This document shows positions 43,038 to 53,521 of a stretch of 64,000 bases of DNA, piece by piece; within the stretch, counting starts at the first letter, position 1, and every line of letters starts with the position of its first letter. The position numbers and the translations under genes were made by a program. A model generated the notes under the pieces. It saw only the letters and a program-made list of their open reading frames with translations, did no database searches and was not told where the DNA came from. Location of the stretch: the NCBI GenBank assembly GCA_029573725.1, contig JAKQDQ010000122.1, positions 36,156 through 100,155 on the forward strand, read 5' to 3'. This stretch comes from Verrucomicrobiota bacterium (GTDB lineage Bacteria > Verrucomicrobiota > Verrucomicrobiia > Limisphaerales > JADLHS01).

Positions 43038-44414
43038 TCAAATGTGAATGGCTGAACCAAAAGCCTGTCCGGTGGCTTCATGGACCGCTTCGCTGAGTGT
43101 TGGATGCGCATGGATGGTCGCTTCGATCTCTTCATGCGTTGCCTCGAGCGTCAGTGCCAGTCCCAGTTCGGCAATCATTTCGGTGGCTTCGGCGCCAACA
43201 ATGTGCGCCCCCAGCAGTTCGCCGTACGGTTCGCCGAAGATCAACTTCACGAAGCCATCCACAATGCCCACGGCGCGCGCCTTGCCACTGGCGGAGAAGG
43301 GGAATTTGCCCACCTTGAATTTCAAGCCCTGTTCTTTGGCGGCGCGTTCGGTCAAACCGACACTGGCGGCCTGTGGTTGGCAGTAGGTACAGCTGGGGAA
43401 TGTGGTGATCTTCCTGGGCGTGTGGTTGGTGAACATGCCCTCCACGGCTTGAATCGCTTCGTAGCTGGCGGTGTGGGCCAGCAGCGGCGGGCCGGTAATG
43501 TCACCGGCGGCAAACACTCCCGGCACGCTGGTTTGATAGCGCGCATCGGTCTCAATGAATCCCCGGGGCGTCAATTTGACCGGCAGGCCGCCGGGCAGCA
43601 GGGGTTGCACGCCAATGGCGACGAGGCAAAGTTCGGCCGTCAGGGTTTCCGCTTTTTTGCCCTCCACTTTAATGTTCACGCCTTGGGGATGCGCCTCGGC
43701 GCCGACCACTTTTGTGCCCGCCAGCACCTTGATGCCCTGCTTGGCGAATGCTTTCTCCAGCGTTTGTGAAACCTCCGTGTCCTCCAACGGCAGGATGTTC
43801 GGCATCATTTCCACCAACGTGACCTTCGTGCCGAACGCATTGAAGAAGTAGGCGAACTCGACGCCGATGGCCCCGGCGCCGATGATGATGATTTCCCGGG
43901 GTTGTTGCGCGAGGGCCAGGGCTTCACGGCTGCCGATGACCGTTCGGCCGTTGAAGGGGAAATTGGGCATCGGGCGTGACACCACGCCGGTGGCCAGCAA
44001 AATCTTTGCGCCTTCAATCTTCTGGCTTTTGCCCTCGGCCGATTTTACCAGCACGACGCCGGCCCGTTCCACGGCCCCTTCGCCGCGGAGGTAGTCCACC
44101 TTGTTTTTCTTGAACAGATACTCGATGCCGGCGGCATTTTTGTCGGCCACCTCGCGGGAGCGTTGGATCACCTGCTTCCAGTCATAGCGCAGATTGTCAA
44201 AACTCAACCCGAACTCCGCGGCGCGATGCTTCATGAGATGGTACAGCTCGGCGTTGCGCAGCAGTGATTTCGTGGGGATGCAACCCCAGTTCAAGCAGGT
44301 GCCGCCCGCGCGCTCCTTTTCCACGCAAGCCACCTTTTTGCCCAGTTGCGCCGCGCGAATGGCCGCCACGTAACCGGCGGGGCCGCCACCAATGACAATC
44401 AGATCGTAACTCAT
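43038..44414 (-). CDS. lpdA: Dihydrolipoyl dehydrogenase (E3), 458 aa
   Basis: Re-oxidises dihydrolipoamide of E2 and passes electrons to NAD. FAD motif YDLIVIGGGPAGYVAAIRAA, redox disulfide GGTCLNWGCIPTKSLL (C40, C45 region), NAD motif IIIGAGAIGVEFAYFF, FAD-binding VFAAGDITG and the C-terminal His-Glu pair in TIHAHPTLSEAVHEA are all present. Last gene of the PDH operon, starting 15 bp after the E2 stop. Confidence 0.96.
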   Translation of the reverse strand: MSYDLIVIGGGPAGYVAAIRAAQLGKKVACVEKERAGGTCLNWGCIPTKSLLRNAELYHLMKHRAAEFGLSFDNLRYDWKQVIQRSREVADKNAAGIEYLFKKNKVDYLRGEGAVERAGVVLVKSAEGKSQKIEGAKILLATGVVSRPMPNFPFNGRTVIGSREALALAQQPREIIIIGAGAIGVEFAYFFNAFGTKVTLVEMMPNILPLEDTEVSQTLEKAFAKQGIKVLAGTKVVGAEAHPQGVNIKVEGKKAETLTAELCLVAIGVQPLLPGGLPVKLTPRGFIETDARYQTSVPGVFAAGDITGPPLLAHTASYEAIQAVEGMFTNHTPRKITTFPSCTYCQPQAASVGLTERAAKEQGLKFKVGKFPFSASGKARAVGIVDGFVKLIFGEPYGELLGAHIVGAEATEMIAELGLALTLEATHEEIEATIHAHPTLSEAVHEATGQAFGSAIHI

Positions 44415-44429
44415 ACATTCAGCGAAGGT

Positions 44430-45662
44430 TCAGAACAGCATCCAGACGGGGTTTTCCAGCAGCTGGCGCAGTTCGGCCAGGTATTGTGCGCCGACCGCGC
44501 CGTCCACCACCCGATGATCGGCGCTCAGCCCGATGGCCATGCGGTGCGCCACGACGATGGCGTTGTTTGCGTCCACCACCGGTTTTTTCACGATGGCGCC
44601 AATGGCCAGGATCATCGCTTGCGGCGGGTTGATGACGGCCGAAAAGCTTTCAATGCCATGGCTGCCGAGGTTTGAAACCGTGAGCGTCCCCCCCTGGTAT
44701 TCCTCGGGTTTCAACTTTTTGTTCCGGGCGCGGGCGGCCAGATCTTTGACGGCGTCGCTGATCTCACGGAGTGAGCGGGTTTGGGCCTGGCGGATCACGG
44801 GGGTCACCAATCCGTCTTCCACCGCCACCGCCACCGCCAGATGCACATCGCCATATTCAATGACCGCGTCACCGGCAAACGAGGCATTGGCGCGCGGCAC
44901 ACGGGCCGCCGCCACCGCCACCGCCTTGAGGATGAAATCGTTGATGGTTAATTTTCCGAGTCCCAGCTTCTCGAAATGGGCGTTGGTCTGCGCGCGCAAT
45001 CGCAGCAGCTCACCCGCATCAATTTCAATGTTCAGGTAGAAATGTGGAATTTGCGTTTTGCTGGCGAGCAGGCGCGCGGCGATGATTTTTCGCATGCCGG
45101 TCAGTGGAATGCGCCGATCGCCCCTGCCGGCGGGGACATTGGAAATCTCCGGGGCGGCCGGGCGCGCTGAACCGCCGGCGGCGGATTCGACATCCCGGGC
45201 CACGATGCGTCCGCTGGGACCGGACCCCCGGATGGTGCCGAGGTCGAGGCCTTTGGCCCCGGCGATTTTCCGGGCCAGCGGAGAGGCTTTCACCCGCCCG
45301 CCCCTGGTGGCGCCGGGCGCCGTTGTGGCAGGGGCCGGGGGCGGAACCGATTTTCCCGGACCGGCAGTTGGTGCGGCGGCAGGTGTGGCGCCGGATGGTT
45401 GGCGGTCTGGCGACGGGGCAGTTTCGCCTGGGCCCAACAGCAGGGCCAGCCGGGCCCCGACCTGGGCTTTACCTCCGTCGGCCACGTAGATTTCCTTCAA
45501 CGTGCCCGAGTCAAATGCTTCCAATTCCATCACCGCCTTGTCGGTCTCGACTTCTGCCAGCACGTCGCCGACCTCCACCTTGTCGCCAGGAGCCTTGCGC
45601 CACTTGACGACCGTACCTTCGGTCATCGTGTCGCTTAATTTGGGCATTTCAACGTAGGGCAT
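44430..45662 (-). CDS. pdhC: Pyruvate dehydrogenase E2, dihydrolipoamide acetyltransferase, 410 aa
   Basis: One lipoyl domain (about 1-78) with the lipoylated Lys in VETDKAVMELEA, an Ala/Pro-rich linker, a peripheral subunit-binding domain (ASPLARKIAGAKGLDLGTI, SGPSGRIVARDVE) and a catalytic core (about 175-410) ending in the active-site HRVVDGAVGAQYLAEL. Forms the central core of the complex. A single lipoyl domain fits the alpha2beta2 E1 type operon found here. Starts 12 bp after the E1 beta stop. Confidence 0.93.
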   Translation of the reverse strand: MPYVEMPKLSDTMTEGTVVKWRKAPGDKVEVGDVLAEVETDKAVMELEAFDSGTLKEIYVADGGKAQVGARLALLLGPGETAPSPDRQPSGATPAAAPTAGPGKSVPPPAPATTAPGATRGGRVKASPLARKIAGAKGLDLGTIRGSGPSGRIVARDVESAAGGSARPAAPEISNVPAGRGDRRIPLTGMRKIIAARLLASKTQIPHFYLNIEIDAGELLRLRAQTNAHFEKLGLGKLTINDFILKAVAVAAARVPRANASFAGDAVIEYGDVHLAVAVAVEDGLVTPVIRQAQTRSLREISDAVKDLAARARNKKLKPEEYQGGTLTVSNLGSHGIESFSAVINPPQAMILAIGAIVKKPVVDANNAIVVAHRMAIGLSADHRVVDGAVGAQYLAELRQLLENPVWMLF

Positions 45663-45674
45663 AGGGCAGGGGGA

Positions 45675-46649
45675 TCAGGCGATGCTGAGGACTTTTTCCA
45701 CGATCCGTTCGGGCGTGGGCAGTTGGAGTTTTTCCAGGCGCGGACTGTAGATGGCCGGGGCATCAAGCGAGCAGACCCGCAGGACGGGTGCGTCCAGATC
45801 ATCAAACGCCTTCTGCTGGATGATCGTGGCAATTTGGGCGCTCACGGCGCAGAATGGTTTGTTTTCGTCCACCAGCACGGCGCGATGGGTCTTGCGCACA
45901 GACCGCAGAATGGCGTCCTCATCCAGCGGGCGGATCGAGCGCAAATCCAGCACTTCCGCGTGGATGTTGTGTTCTTGCGCCAGCAACTCGGCCGCTTTCA
46001 GGCTGGTGATGGTGGCGCGTCCATGCGCGATAAGGGAGATGTCCGCGCCTTCGCGTTTCACATCGGCCACGCCGAGCGGGATCAGATATTCCTCTTCCGG
46101 CACCTCCCAGGTTTCGCCGTAAAGCAGGGTGTTCTCCATCACGAAGACCGGGTCATTGTCGCGAATGGCGGTTTTCATCAACCCCTTGGCGTCATAGGCG
46201 GTGGCCGGGCAGACCACTTTGATGCCGGGATTGTGGGCGAGAATGCTTTCCGGGGTGTGCGAGTGGGTGGCGCCGACATTGGTCCCGCCGTTGGCCGGTC
46301 CGCGGATCACCAGAGGCAGGTTGATCAGGCCGCCGGACATGTAACGGATGCATCCGGCGTTGTTGACCACTTGATCGTACGCGACGAACGCGAAGCTCCA
46401 AAACATCAACTCGACCACGGGGCGCAGGCCCATCATGGAAGCGCCCACCCCCAATCCTACGAAGGCCGCCTCACTGATCGGCGTGTCCCAGACGCGCTTG
46501 TCGCCAAAACGTTTCCACAGCCCTTCCGTGACCTTGTAGGCGCCGTTGTATTGCGCCACTTCCTCCCCCAGAATGACCACGTTTTCGTCACGCGTCAGCT
46601 CTTCAGCCAGGGCGTCGTTTAAGGCTTTGCGGTAGGTGATGACGGGCAT
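45675..46649 (-). CDS. pdhB: Pyruvate dehydrogenase E1 beta subunit, 324 aa
   Basis: Transketolase-like beta subunit: ITYRKALNDALAEELTRD, VVILGEEVAQYNGAYKVT, TPISEAAFVGLGVGASMMG, and the C-terminal domain with VLDLRSIRPLDEDAI and FCAVSAQIATII. Start at ATG 46649, 19 bp after the E1 alpha stop; a longer open frame upstream lies in the E1 alpha gene. Pairs with pdhA to decarboxylate pyruvate. Confidence 0.95.
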   Translation of the reverse strand: MPVITYRKALNDALAEELTRDENVVILGEEVAQYNGAYKVTEGLWKRFGDKRVWDTPISEAAFVGLGVGASMMGLRPVVELMFWSFAFVAYDQVVNNAGCIRYMSGGLINLPLVIRGPANGGTNVGATHSHTPESILAHNPGIKVVCPATAYDAKGLMKTAIRDNDPVFVMENTLLYGETWEVPEEEYLIPLGVADVKREGADISLIAHGRATITSLKAAELLAQEHNIHAEVLDLRSIRPLDEDAILRSVRKTHRAVLVDENKPFCAVSAQIATIIQQKAFDDLDAPVLRVCSLDAPAIYSPRLEKLQLPTPERIVEKVLSIA

Positions 46650-46668
46650 AAAACGGCGCGGGTGCGGA

Positions 46669-47745
46669 TCAGTCGTTGAAGAAGAATTTTCCCGTCCGGC
46701 CCGCGGGTGTCTGGCGGTCCACCTCGCTGTAAACATCGGTGAAGATGTCCGCCGGATTGGGCAGCGGGCTTTCCTTCGCGAACCGCACGGCCTCCTCGGC
46801 CTCGGCCGCCGCGGCGTTGTCCAGTTCGGTCGCCTGGGCGGCGGTTAAAATCCCTTCGTCCATCAGGCGCTGCTGCCAAAGTTGGATGGGGTCGTGGAGC
46901 GTCCGGTACTTTTCAATTTCTTCCGGACTGCGGTACTTTTTGGCGTTGGCATCTGAAACGGAGTGTCCGTAGTAGCGGTAGGTGGCGATTTCCAGGACGG
47001 TGGGATGACTTTCCGCGTGCGCGCGTTGCATCGCCTGCCAGGTTTTGGCGCGCACTTCGTAGAGGTCCTCACCACTGACGTGGTCCCACGCGATGTCATA
47101 AGCTTCGGCACGGGCGGCGAGGCATTTCTGGAAGGCGGAGGAACGGTCCTGGCTGGTGCCCATGGAATACTGGTTGTTTTCGATGATATAAATGACGGGC
47201 AGATCCCAGAGCGCCGCCAGGTTGAGCGATTCATGGTACGCGCCCTGGTTGACGGCGCCGTCGCCCAAGTAGCAGAGGCAGCAGCCTTTCAATCCCTTGT
47301 ATTTCAGTCCGAAAGCCAGGCCCAGCCCCAGCGGTGTTTGTCCCCCCACAATGCCGTGTCCGCCCCAGAAGTTCTTGTCGGGGGCAAAGAAGTGCATTGA
47401 ACCGCCCTTGCCCTTGGAGCAGCCGGTGGCGCGCCCGAATAATTCGGCCATGCATTCGTTCATGCTCATGCCGACGGCCAGCGCGTGACCGTGCATGCGA
47501 TAACCGGCCACGACGTGATCGTCCTCGCCGCACAAGGACAGCGTGCCCACCGCCACGGACTCTTGTCCGGAGTAGAGATGCAGGAAGCCGCCAATTTGTC
47601 CGCTGGTCTGGTATTGCTTGAGTGCGGTCTGCTCGAACCGGCGGATGCGCAACATTTGCCGGAGGAAGTGGATCTTTTTCTCGGAGGTCAGCTCGTGATT
47701 GATTGCCGCATCGGCCGCCGTCCTGGTTTCAAGCAATGCTTCCAT
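46669..47745 (-). CDS. pdhA: Pyruvate dehydrogenase E1 alpha subunit, 358 aa
   Basis: Thiamine-diphosphate subunit: GDG161-163 to ENN189-191 (GDGAVNQGAYHESLNLAALW and VIYIIENN) is the ThDP motif; HLYSGQESVAVG, GYRMHGHALAVG and KGKGGSMHFF are conserved in E1 alpha, and RYYGHSVSDANAKKYRS is the phosphorylation-loop region. First gene of the four-gene PDH operon. A palindrome and a promoter-like pair lie just upstream. Confidence 0.95.
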   Translation of the reverse strand: MEALLETRTAADAAINHELTSEKKIHFLRQMLRIRRFEQTALKQYQTSGQIGGFLHLYSGQESVAVGTLSLCGEDDHVVAGYRMHGHALAVGMSMNECMAELFGRATGCSKGKGGSMHFFAPDKNFWGGHGIVGGQTPLGLGLAFGLKYKGLKGCCLCYLGDGAVNQGAYHESLNLAALWDLPVIYIIENNQYSMGTSQDRSSAFQKCLAARAEAYDIAWDHVSGEDLYEVRAKTWQAMQRAHAESHPTVLEIATYRYYGHSVSDANAKKYRSPEEIEKYRTLHDPIQLWQQRLMDEGILTAAQATELDNAAAAEAEEAVRFAKESPLPNPADIFTDVYSEVDRQTPAGRTGKFFFND

Positions 47746-47755
47746 TATTTCATCC

Positions 47756-47770
47756 CACTTAATCTAAGTG
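47756..47770 (-). promoter_or_regulatory. Inverted repeat upstream of pdhA
   Basis: CACTTA-ATC-TAAGTG is a perfect 6-3-6 palindrome ending 11 bp before the pdhA start codon. It differs from the enterobacterial PdhR consensus. It could be an operator downstream of the promoter or a chance palindrome. Confidence 0.3.
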
Positions 47771-47778
47771 AACAATTG

Positions 47779-47808
47779 ATAGTGCCACAGACGACTCCGT
47801 TGCGTCAA
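47779..47808 (-). promoter_or_regulatory. Putative promoter of the PDH operon
   Basis: On the minus strand TTGACG and CACTAT are 18 bp apart. The -35 box is near consensus, the -10 is weak. It would start transcription just upstream of the CACTTA palindrome. Confidence 0.35.
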
Positions 47809-47897
47809 CTGGCCCCCCGGTGGCGCCGGCGGCCCGTCTTCGCGGCGCGGGGGATTTGCCGCCGCCGCCGGCCGGGGCCGTTGAATGAAGCCTCCAA

Positions 47898-49328
<1,431 letters not shown>

Positions 49329-49379
49329 CTACCGCCATACTAATTTCATCGCGTGCGGGGCCGGCGCCCCCCCCCCGGC

Positions 49380-49503
49380 TGTGCTCCGTTCTCCGTTGTC
49401 CAGGTGGCCTGGAAGGAAGCGTCGGTGTTTGTATTCCTTCCCGGCGCGGGAACCAGTGCCGCCGGAGCTGGGAAAGGACTTGCGCTTTGGTCTCTTTGCT
49501 CAT
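49380..49503 (-). pseudogene. Remnant of an integrase/transposase N-terminus
   Basis: On the minus strand, ATG at 49503 begins MSKETKAQVLSQLRRHW. Coding then jumps frame to SRAGKEYKHRRFL. Together they match the opening of integrase-core (IS481-like) transposases common in Verrucomicrobiota, which read about SKETxAxVLxxLRRRYxRAGKEYK. Everything downstream is lost; a run of about ten C follows near 49366-49376. The rest of the 508-bp gap between gdhA and the next gene holds no other recognisable gene. Confidence 0.42.
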
Positions 49504-49755
49504 GGTGTCGTGCATAAGCCGGGTAACACCGGCTTTTGCCGCAAGGACCAGCTTGGGCAAACCCGTCAACCCCGTCCAGGTGACACGCTTTTTGGCGCAA
49601 ATCGCAGTTGGCGGCTTTGAATCAAAATGCTGGAAACAGGACCTGACCACGGCTAGATTGCCCGGCCTTGTTTGTTGGGAGGCGGAGCTTTCCCTGCGTT
49701 GACCGGCCGGGAGGGGAAGGGTGGAAATCGTTTGATCAGTTCGTAAAGCGTCGTA

Positions 49756-51792
49756 TTGAAACAAAGTCGTTCCAGTAGTCGGGGGCGTATCGGGGTCAAG
49801 TTGTTGCTCATGCTGTTACCGGCGTTTGGGACGATGCCCGCATCCGCGGCCGTGTTGTTGGACGAAGGGTTCAACTACCTTGCGGGGCCTCTGACCACCG
49901 TCAGTGGCGGATCATGGAACACCCATAGCGGCACGAGCGGCCAGATGATGGTCACGAATGACGTCGTGATGTTGCGGAGCAGTGCCTCGGAAGACGTGAA
50001 CACCCTGATTGAGGGACAACCGTACCCGACCACGACTGACGCGGTGCTGTACGCCGGCTTTACCGTCAATTTTTCCACCCTGCCGTCGTTGAACGGCGGA
50101 TACTTTGTTCACTTCAAGGGAGGCGGCACGACTTTCCGCGCGAAGCTGTTTGCCCTCCGGGCTGGTGCGGCAGACGGAAAATTCCGGATTGGGGTGGCCA
50201 ATGGCGCCAATCTGCCGGAGGCCGTCATCCCCACGGATCTGGCGCTGCACACGGATTATCGTCTTTATCTGCGCTATGTCGTGGCGACGAGCGTGACGAC
50301 TGCGTGGCTGGCGCCGGACTCGGAAGCTGCCCCCTCGGTTACCGCGGCCGATGCGGCGGGTGCGGCGGCGATCAGCGCCTTTGCCCTGCGGGAGGATGGA
50401 GGAATCGGCGTGCTGGCGCTGAGTTCGCTCCGCATTGGCACCAGTTTTGCCGACGTGTACACGGGAACGAACCCCATCCCCCCTGCGTTCCTGCGCCAGC
50501 CGGTGAGCGTGACCACTGTTACCGGCGGCGACGCGTTGTTCAGCGCCGAAGCGGTCGGCAGTCTCCCGTTGCAGTATCAGTGGCAGTTCAATGACGTGCC
50601 CATTCCTGGCGCCACGAACCGCACCTTGCTGTTGACCGGGGTCTCCACCAATCTCGCCGGCAGTTACCGGGTCACGGTGGCCAACCCGGGAGGGACCACG
50701 AACAGTGAGGTTGCCGGGCTGACGGTCATTCCTCCCAACGCCAGCGGTACGCTGACGGTGGTGCATTACAACGTGCAGGGGAACTTTGCGACGGACTGGA
50801 CCACCAACGCGCCCCAGGTTCAGGCCATCGCGCGGCAATTACGCTTCCTCCATCCCGACATCATCACCCTGAACGAGATCCCGAACGGGTTGCGCTTCGA
50901 AATGACCAACTGGATGAAGGCCTTCTTCCCGGCGCACCATCTGGCCATCAGCCCCGGCACGGATGGGGCGTTGCGCAGCGGCGTCATCAGCCGGTTTCCC
51001 TTTGTACGGAGCCAGAGCTGGTTGTCCGGCGCGGGGCTGACCAATTTCGGTTACGCCGGGACTTTTACCCGGGACCTGTTTGAAACGGAAATCCAGGTGC
51101 CCGGAGCGGCCGAACCGCTGCACGTGTTCACCACGCATTTGAAGTCGGCGGCGGACCCGGTCAGCCAGCAGCGCCGGGCGGCGGAGTGCAGCGCCATTTC
51201 CAATTTTTTCTGCACCGTGTTTCGGCCCGCAAACGGCGCCCATGCCTACCTGCTCACGGGGGATTTGAACGAGGATATTGACCTGCCGATGAGCCAGGAT
51301 CTGCAGGCCATCCAACGGCTCACCAATAATTCCGGCTTGTATCTGACCACGCCGTTGAATCCCTTCACGCTCACCCGTTTCACCCATTCCATTCAAGGCG
51401 CCTTGGATGCGCGCTTCGATTACGTGCTGCCGAACGGCCTGCTCGCCTCAAACCTCGTGGGCGGACAGGTGTTCCGCACGGATGTGTTGCCGCCGCCGGT
51501 CCCGCCCGAATTGCGCAGCGACGACGATCTCGTGGCGTCGGATCATCTCCCCGTGGTGCTGGTTTTCCGTTATCCGGACCCGCCGTTGAGGGCGTCTCTC
51601 AGCGTCAGCGGCCAAACCGTGGTGTTGACCTGGCCGGCATTGGTGGGACGCAATTATCGTGTCGAAACCAGCCCGGATCTGCAGACTTGGACGACTGCGA
51701 CCACGGATTTGACCGCGACCCAGGCCGGGATGACGTGGACCGGGCCCGCCGCGGCGGACTCGCAGTTTTACCGCGTCATCCGGTTGCCGTGA
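49756..51792 (+). CDS. Secreted endonuclease/exonuclease/phosphatase-family protein, 678 aa
   Basis: An N-terminal signal peptide (about 1-31, LLLMLLPAFGTMPASA) precedes a concanavalin-like domain (about 35-235), an Ig-like domain (about 240-325: FLRQPVSVTTVTGGDALFSAEA, SYRVTVANPGGTTNS), an EEP catalytic domain (about 330-605) and a C-terminal secreted end domain. The EEP motifs are visible: TVVHYNVQGNF, IITLNEIPNG (Glu), VFTTHLKS (His), LLTGDLNED (Asp) and ASDHLPVVLVF. It could be a nuclease, phosphatase or sphingomyelinase-like lipase; substrate unclear. The start is a TTG near 49756. Confidence 0.82.
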   Translation: MKQSRSSSRGRIGVKLLLMLLPAFGTMPASAAVLLDEGFNYLAGPLTTVSGGSWNTHSGTSGQMMVTNDVVMLRSSASEDVNTLIEGQPYPTTTDAVLYAGFTVNFSTLPSLNGGYFVHFKGGGTTFRAKLFALRAGAADGKFRIGVANGANLPEAVIPTDLALHTDYRLYLRYVVATSVTTAWLAPDSEAAPSVTAADAAGAAAISAFALREDGGIGVLALSSLRIGTSFADVYTGTNPIPPAFLRQPVSVTTVTGGDALFSAEAVGSLPLQYQWQFNDVPIPGATNRTLLLTGVSTNLAGSYRVTVANPGGTTNSEVAGLTVIPPNASGTLTVVHYNVQGNFATDWTTNAPQVQAIARQLRFLHPDIITLNEIPNGLRFEMTNWMKAFFPAHHLAISPGTDGALRSGVISRFPFVRSQSWLSGAGLTNFGYAGTFTRDLFETEIQVPGAAEPLHVFTTHLKSAADPVSQQRRAAECSAISNFFCTVFRPANGAHAYLLTGDLNEDIDLPMSQDLQAIQRLTNNSGLYLTTPLNPFTLTRFTHSIQGALDARFDYVLPNGLLASNLVGGQVFRTDVLPPPVPPELRSDDDLVASDHLPVVLVFRYPDPPLRASLSVSGQTVVLTWPALVGRNYRVETSPDLQTWTTATTDLTATQAGMTWTGPAAADSQFYRVIRLP

Positions 51793-51855
51793 CGTCGTCA
51801 GGGCCCGGAGCGGACGGCCCGGGGGCAGCCGCAGAAGCTGTCCCGGAGCGCCGGT

Positions 51856-53418
51856 TCAATCGTGCAATTTCAACCCCCTGCCTGGTCTGGCGTCGGTGAG
51901 TTCGCCCTGGGCCACGACGACCACGCCATTGACCAGCACGAACGGTATGCCCGTGGCGTAGTGGTGCGGATCCCTGAATGTCGCCCGGTCCTGGACTTGT
52001 TGCGGATCAAAGAGGGTGAGATCGGCCCAAAACCCGTCCTTCAACAAACCACGATTCTTCAAGCGGAAGGTCGTCGCGGGGAGGCTGGTCATTTTGCGGA
52101 TGGCTTCCTCCAGCCGGAGCACTTTCAGTTCGCGAACGTAACGGGCCAGCACGCGGGCGTTATTGCCGTAGCCGCGCGGATGCGGCACGCCTTTTCCGAA
52201 TTCGCGGATGCCGCTGTCACTCGCCACCATGGTGTTAGGATACCTCATGAATGTTTGCAGATCCGCCTCATTCATGCTGTGAAACACCCCGCTGGCCCCG
52301 CCCTGCCTCTGGATTTCCAAAATCGTTTCAATCTGGTCATCGAGCGAATCGTTGCCTCGCCCTTTCTTCGCCGCTTCCACCAGGTTGAGGCCGTTGAGCG
52401 ATGGATCATGTCCGTACGAGGCGATGACCGCGTACGCATAGTCCCGGCGGCCGCGGGCGGTAATTCTGCGTTTCATCCGCTTTACCAGTGCGGCCTTTTC
52501 ATCGGGATTTTTCAACAGCGCGAGAAACCGCTGTTGTCCACCATCAAAGACGTCCTCGGGGATCAGCTGGCGCAGCGTGGTGGAGGACGCCGTATAAGCG
52601 TATTGATCCGCCGTGATGTCCAGCCCGCGGGCGCGCGCGGCTTCGAGATCGGCGATGATTGCGTCCGCGCGGCCCCATGCGTTTTCGCCGCTCAATTTGA
52701 GGTGCGAAATCTCCGCCCGGACCCCGGCTTCCCGCGCGACCCGGAAGACTTCGTCCAAGGCGGAACGGATTTCCGCGCCCTCATGACGCATGTGGCTGGC
52801 ATAAATACCATCATAGGGCGCGATGACTTTGGCCAGTTCGATGATCTCTTCCGGCTTCGAGAATGTCCCCGGCAGATAAATCAATCCGGTGGACAAGCCC
52901 ACCGCGCCATCCCGCATGGCCCGTGCCACGTAGTCCTTCATGCGCGCCATCTCTTGCGCGGTGGGGGCGCGATCAAAACTTCCGCCCATGGCCTTTTCCC
53001 GAACGGTGTTGTGCCCGATCAGGGTGGCCACATTGGGGGTGATGCCCGCGTTCGTGACGGCGGCGAAAAATTGGCCCACATCCAGGGCCGAATCACCGCA
53101 GTTGCCCACCACCAGGGTGGTGACGCCCATCCGGAGAAAATTTTCGGCACGGGGCCGCGCGGCAATTTCATCGGCATGCGTATGCACGTCAATGAACCCC
53201 GGCGCCACGATCAGGCCTTGTGCGTCAATCTCCCGCTCCGCGCGGCCCGGGAGCCGGCCAATCCGCGCGATGCGCCCGGATTTGATGGCCACATCGGCAA
53301 AGTAGGCAGGAGCGCCCGTGCCATCAACGATCCGGCCGTGGCGGATGATGCAGTCATAGTCCGCTCCCGTGGCGATTTGGAAGCCCAGAAGCAGGAATCC
53401 GAGAAGACGGTTGTTCAT
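51856..53418 (-). CDS. N-acyl-D-amino-acid deacylase-like amidohydrolase, secreted, 520 aa
   Basis: A signal peptide (about 1-18, FLLLGFQIATGA) is followed by an amidohydrolase of the D-aminoacylase/dihydroorotase type. Metal ligands and motifs: GFIDVH79-T-H81-AD, VVGNC107GDS (the cysteine ligand of D-aminoacylases), ISHLKLSGENAWG, ASHMRHEG, ASDSGIREFGKGVPHPRGYGN and the C-terminal LKDGFWADLTLFDP. Members release D-amino acids from N-acyl forms in peptidoglycan or peptide turnover. Convergent with the nuclease-like gene. Confidence 0.9.
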   Translation of the reverse strand: MNNRLLGFLLLGFQIATGADYDCIIRHGRIVDGTGAPAYFADVAIKSGRIARIGRLPGRAEREIDAQGLIVAPGFIDVHTHADEIAARPRAENFLRMGVTTLVVGNCGDSALDVGQFFAAVTNAGITPNVATLIGHNTVREKAMGGSFDRAPTAQEMARMKDYVARAMRDGAVGLSTGLIYLPGTFSKPEEIIELAKVIAPYDGIYASHMRHEGAEIRSALDEVFRVAREAGVRAEISHLKLSGENAWGRADAIIADLEAARARGLDITADQYAYTASSTTLRQLIPEDVFDGGQQRFLALLKNPDEKAALVKRMKRRITARGRRDYAYAVIASYGHDPSLNGLNLVEAAKKGRGNDSLDDQIETILEIQRQGGASGVFHSMNEADLQTFMRYPNTMVASDSGIREFGKGVPHPRGYGNNARVLARYVRELKVLRLEEAIRKMTSLPATTFRLKNRGLLKDGFWADLTLFDPQQVQDRATFRDPHHYATGIPFVLVNGVVVVAQGELTDARPGRGLKLHD

Positions 53419-53521
53419 CGTCCGTTATGGCACTCTCGTGGGGATGGGGAAGTCAAACCAATACTTCTTGTTTCAGCATCCCGGCCGGAAACCCGGAGCT
53501 TTGGCTCATGGTCGAGTCCGG

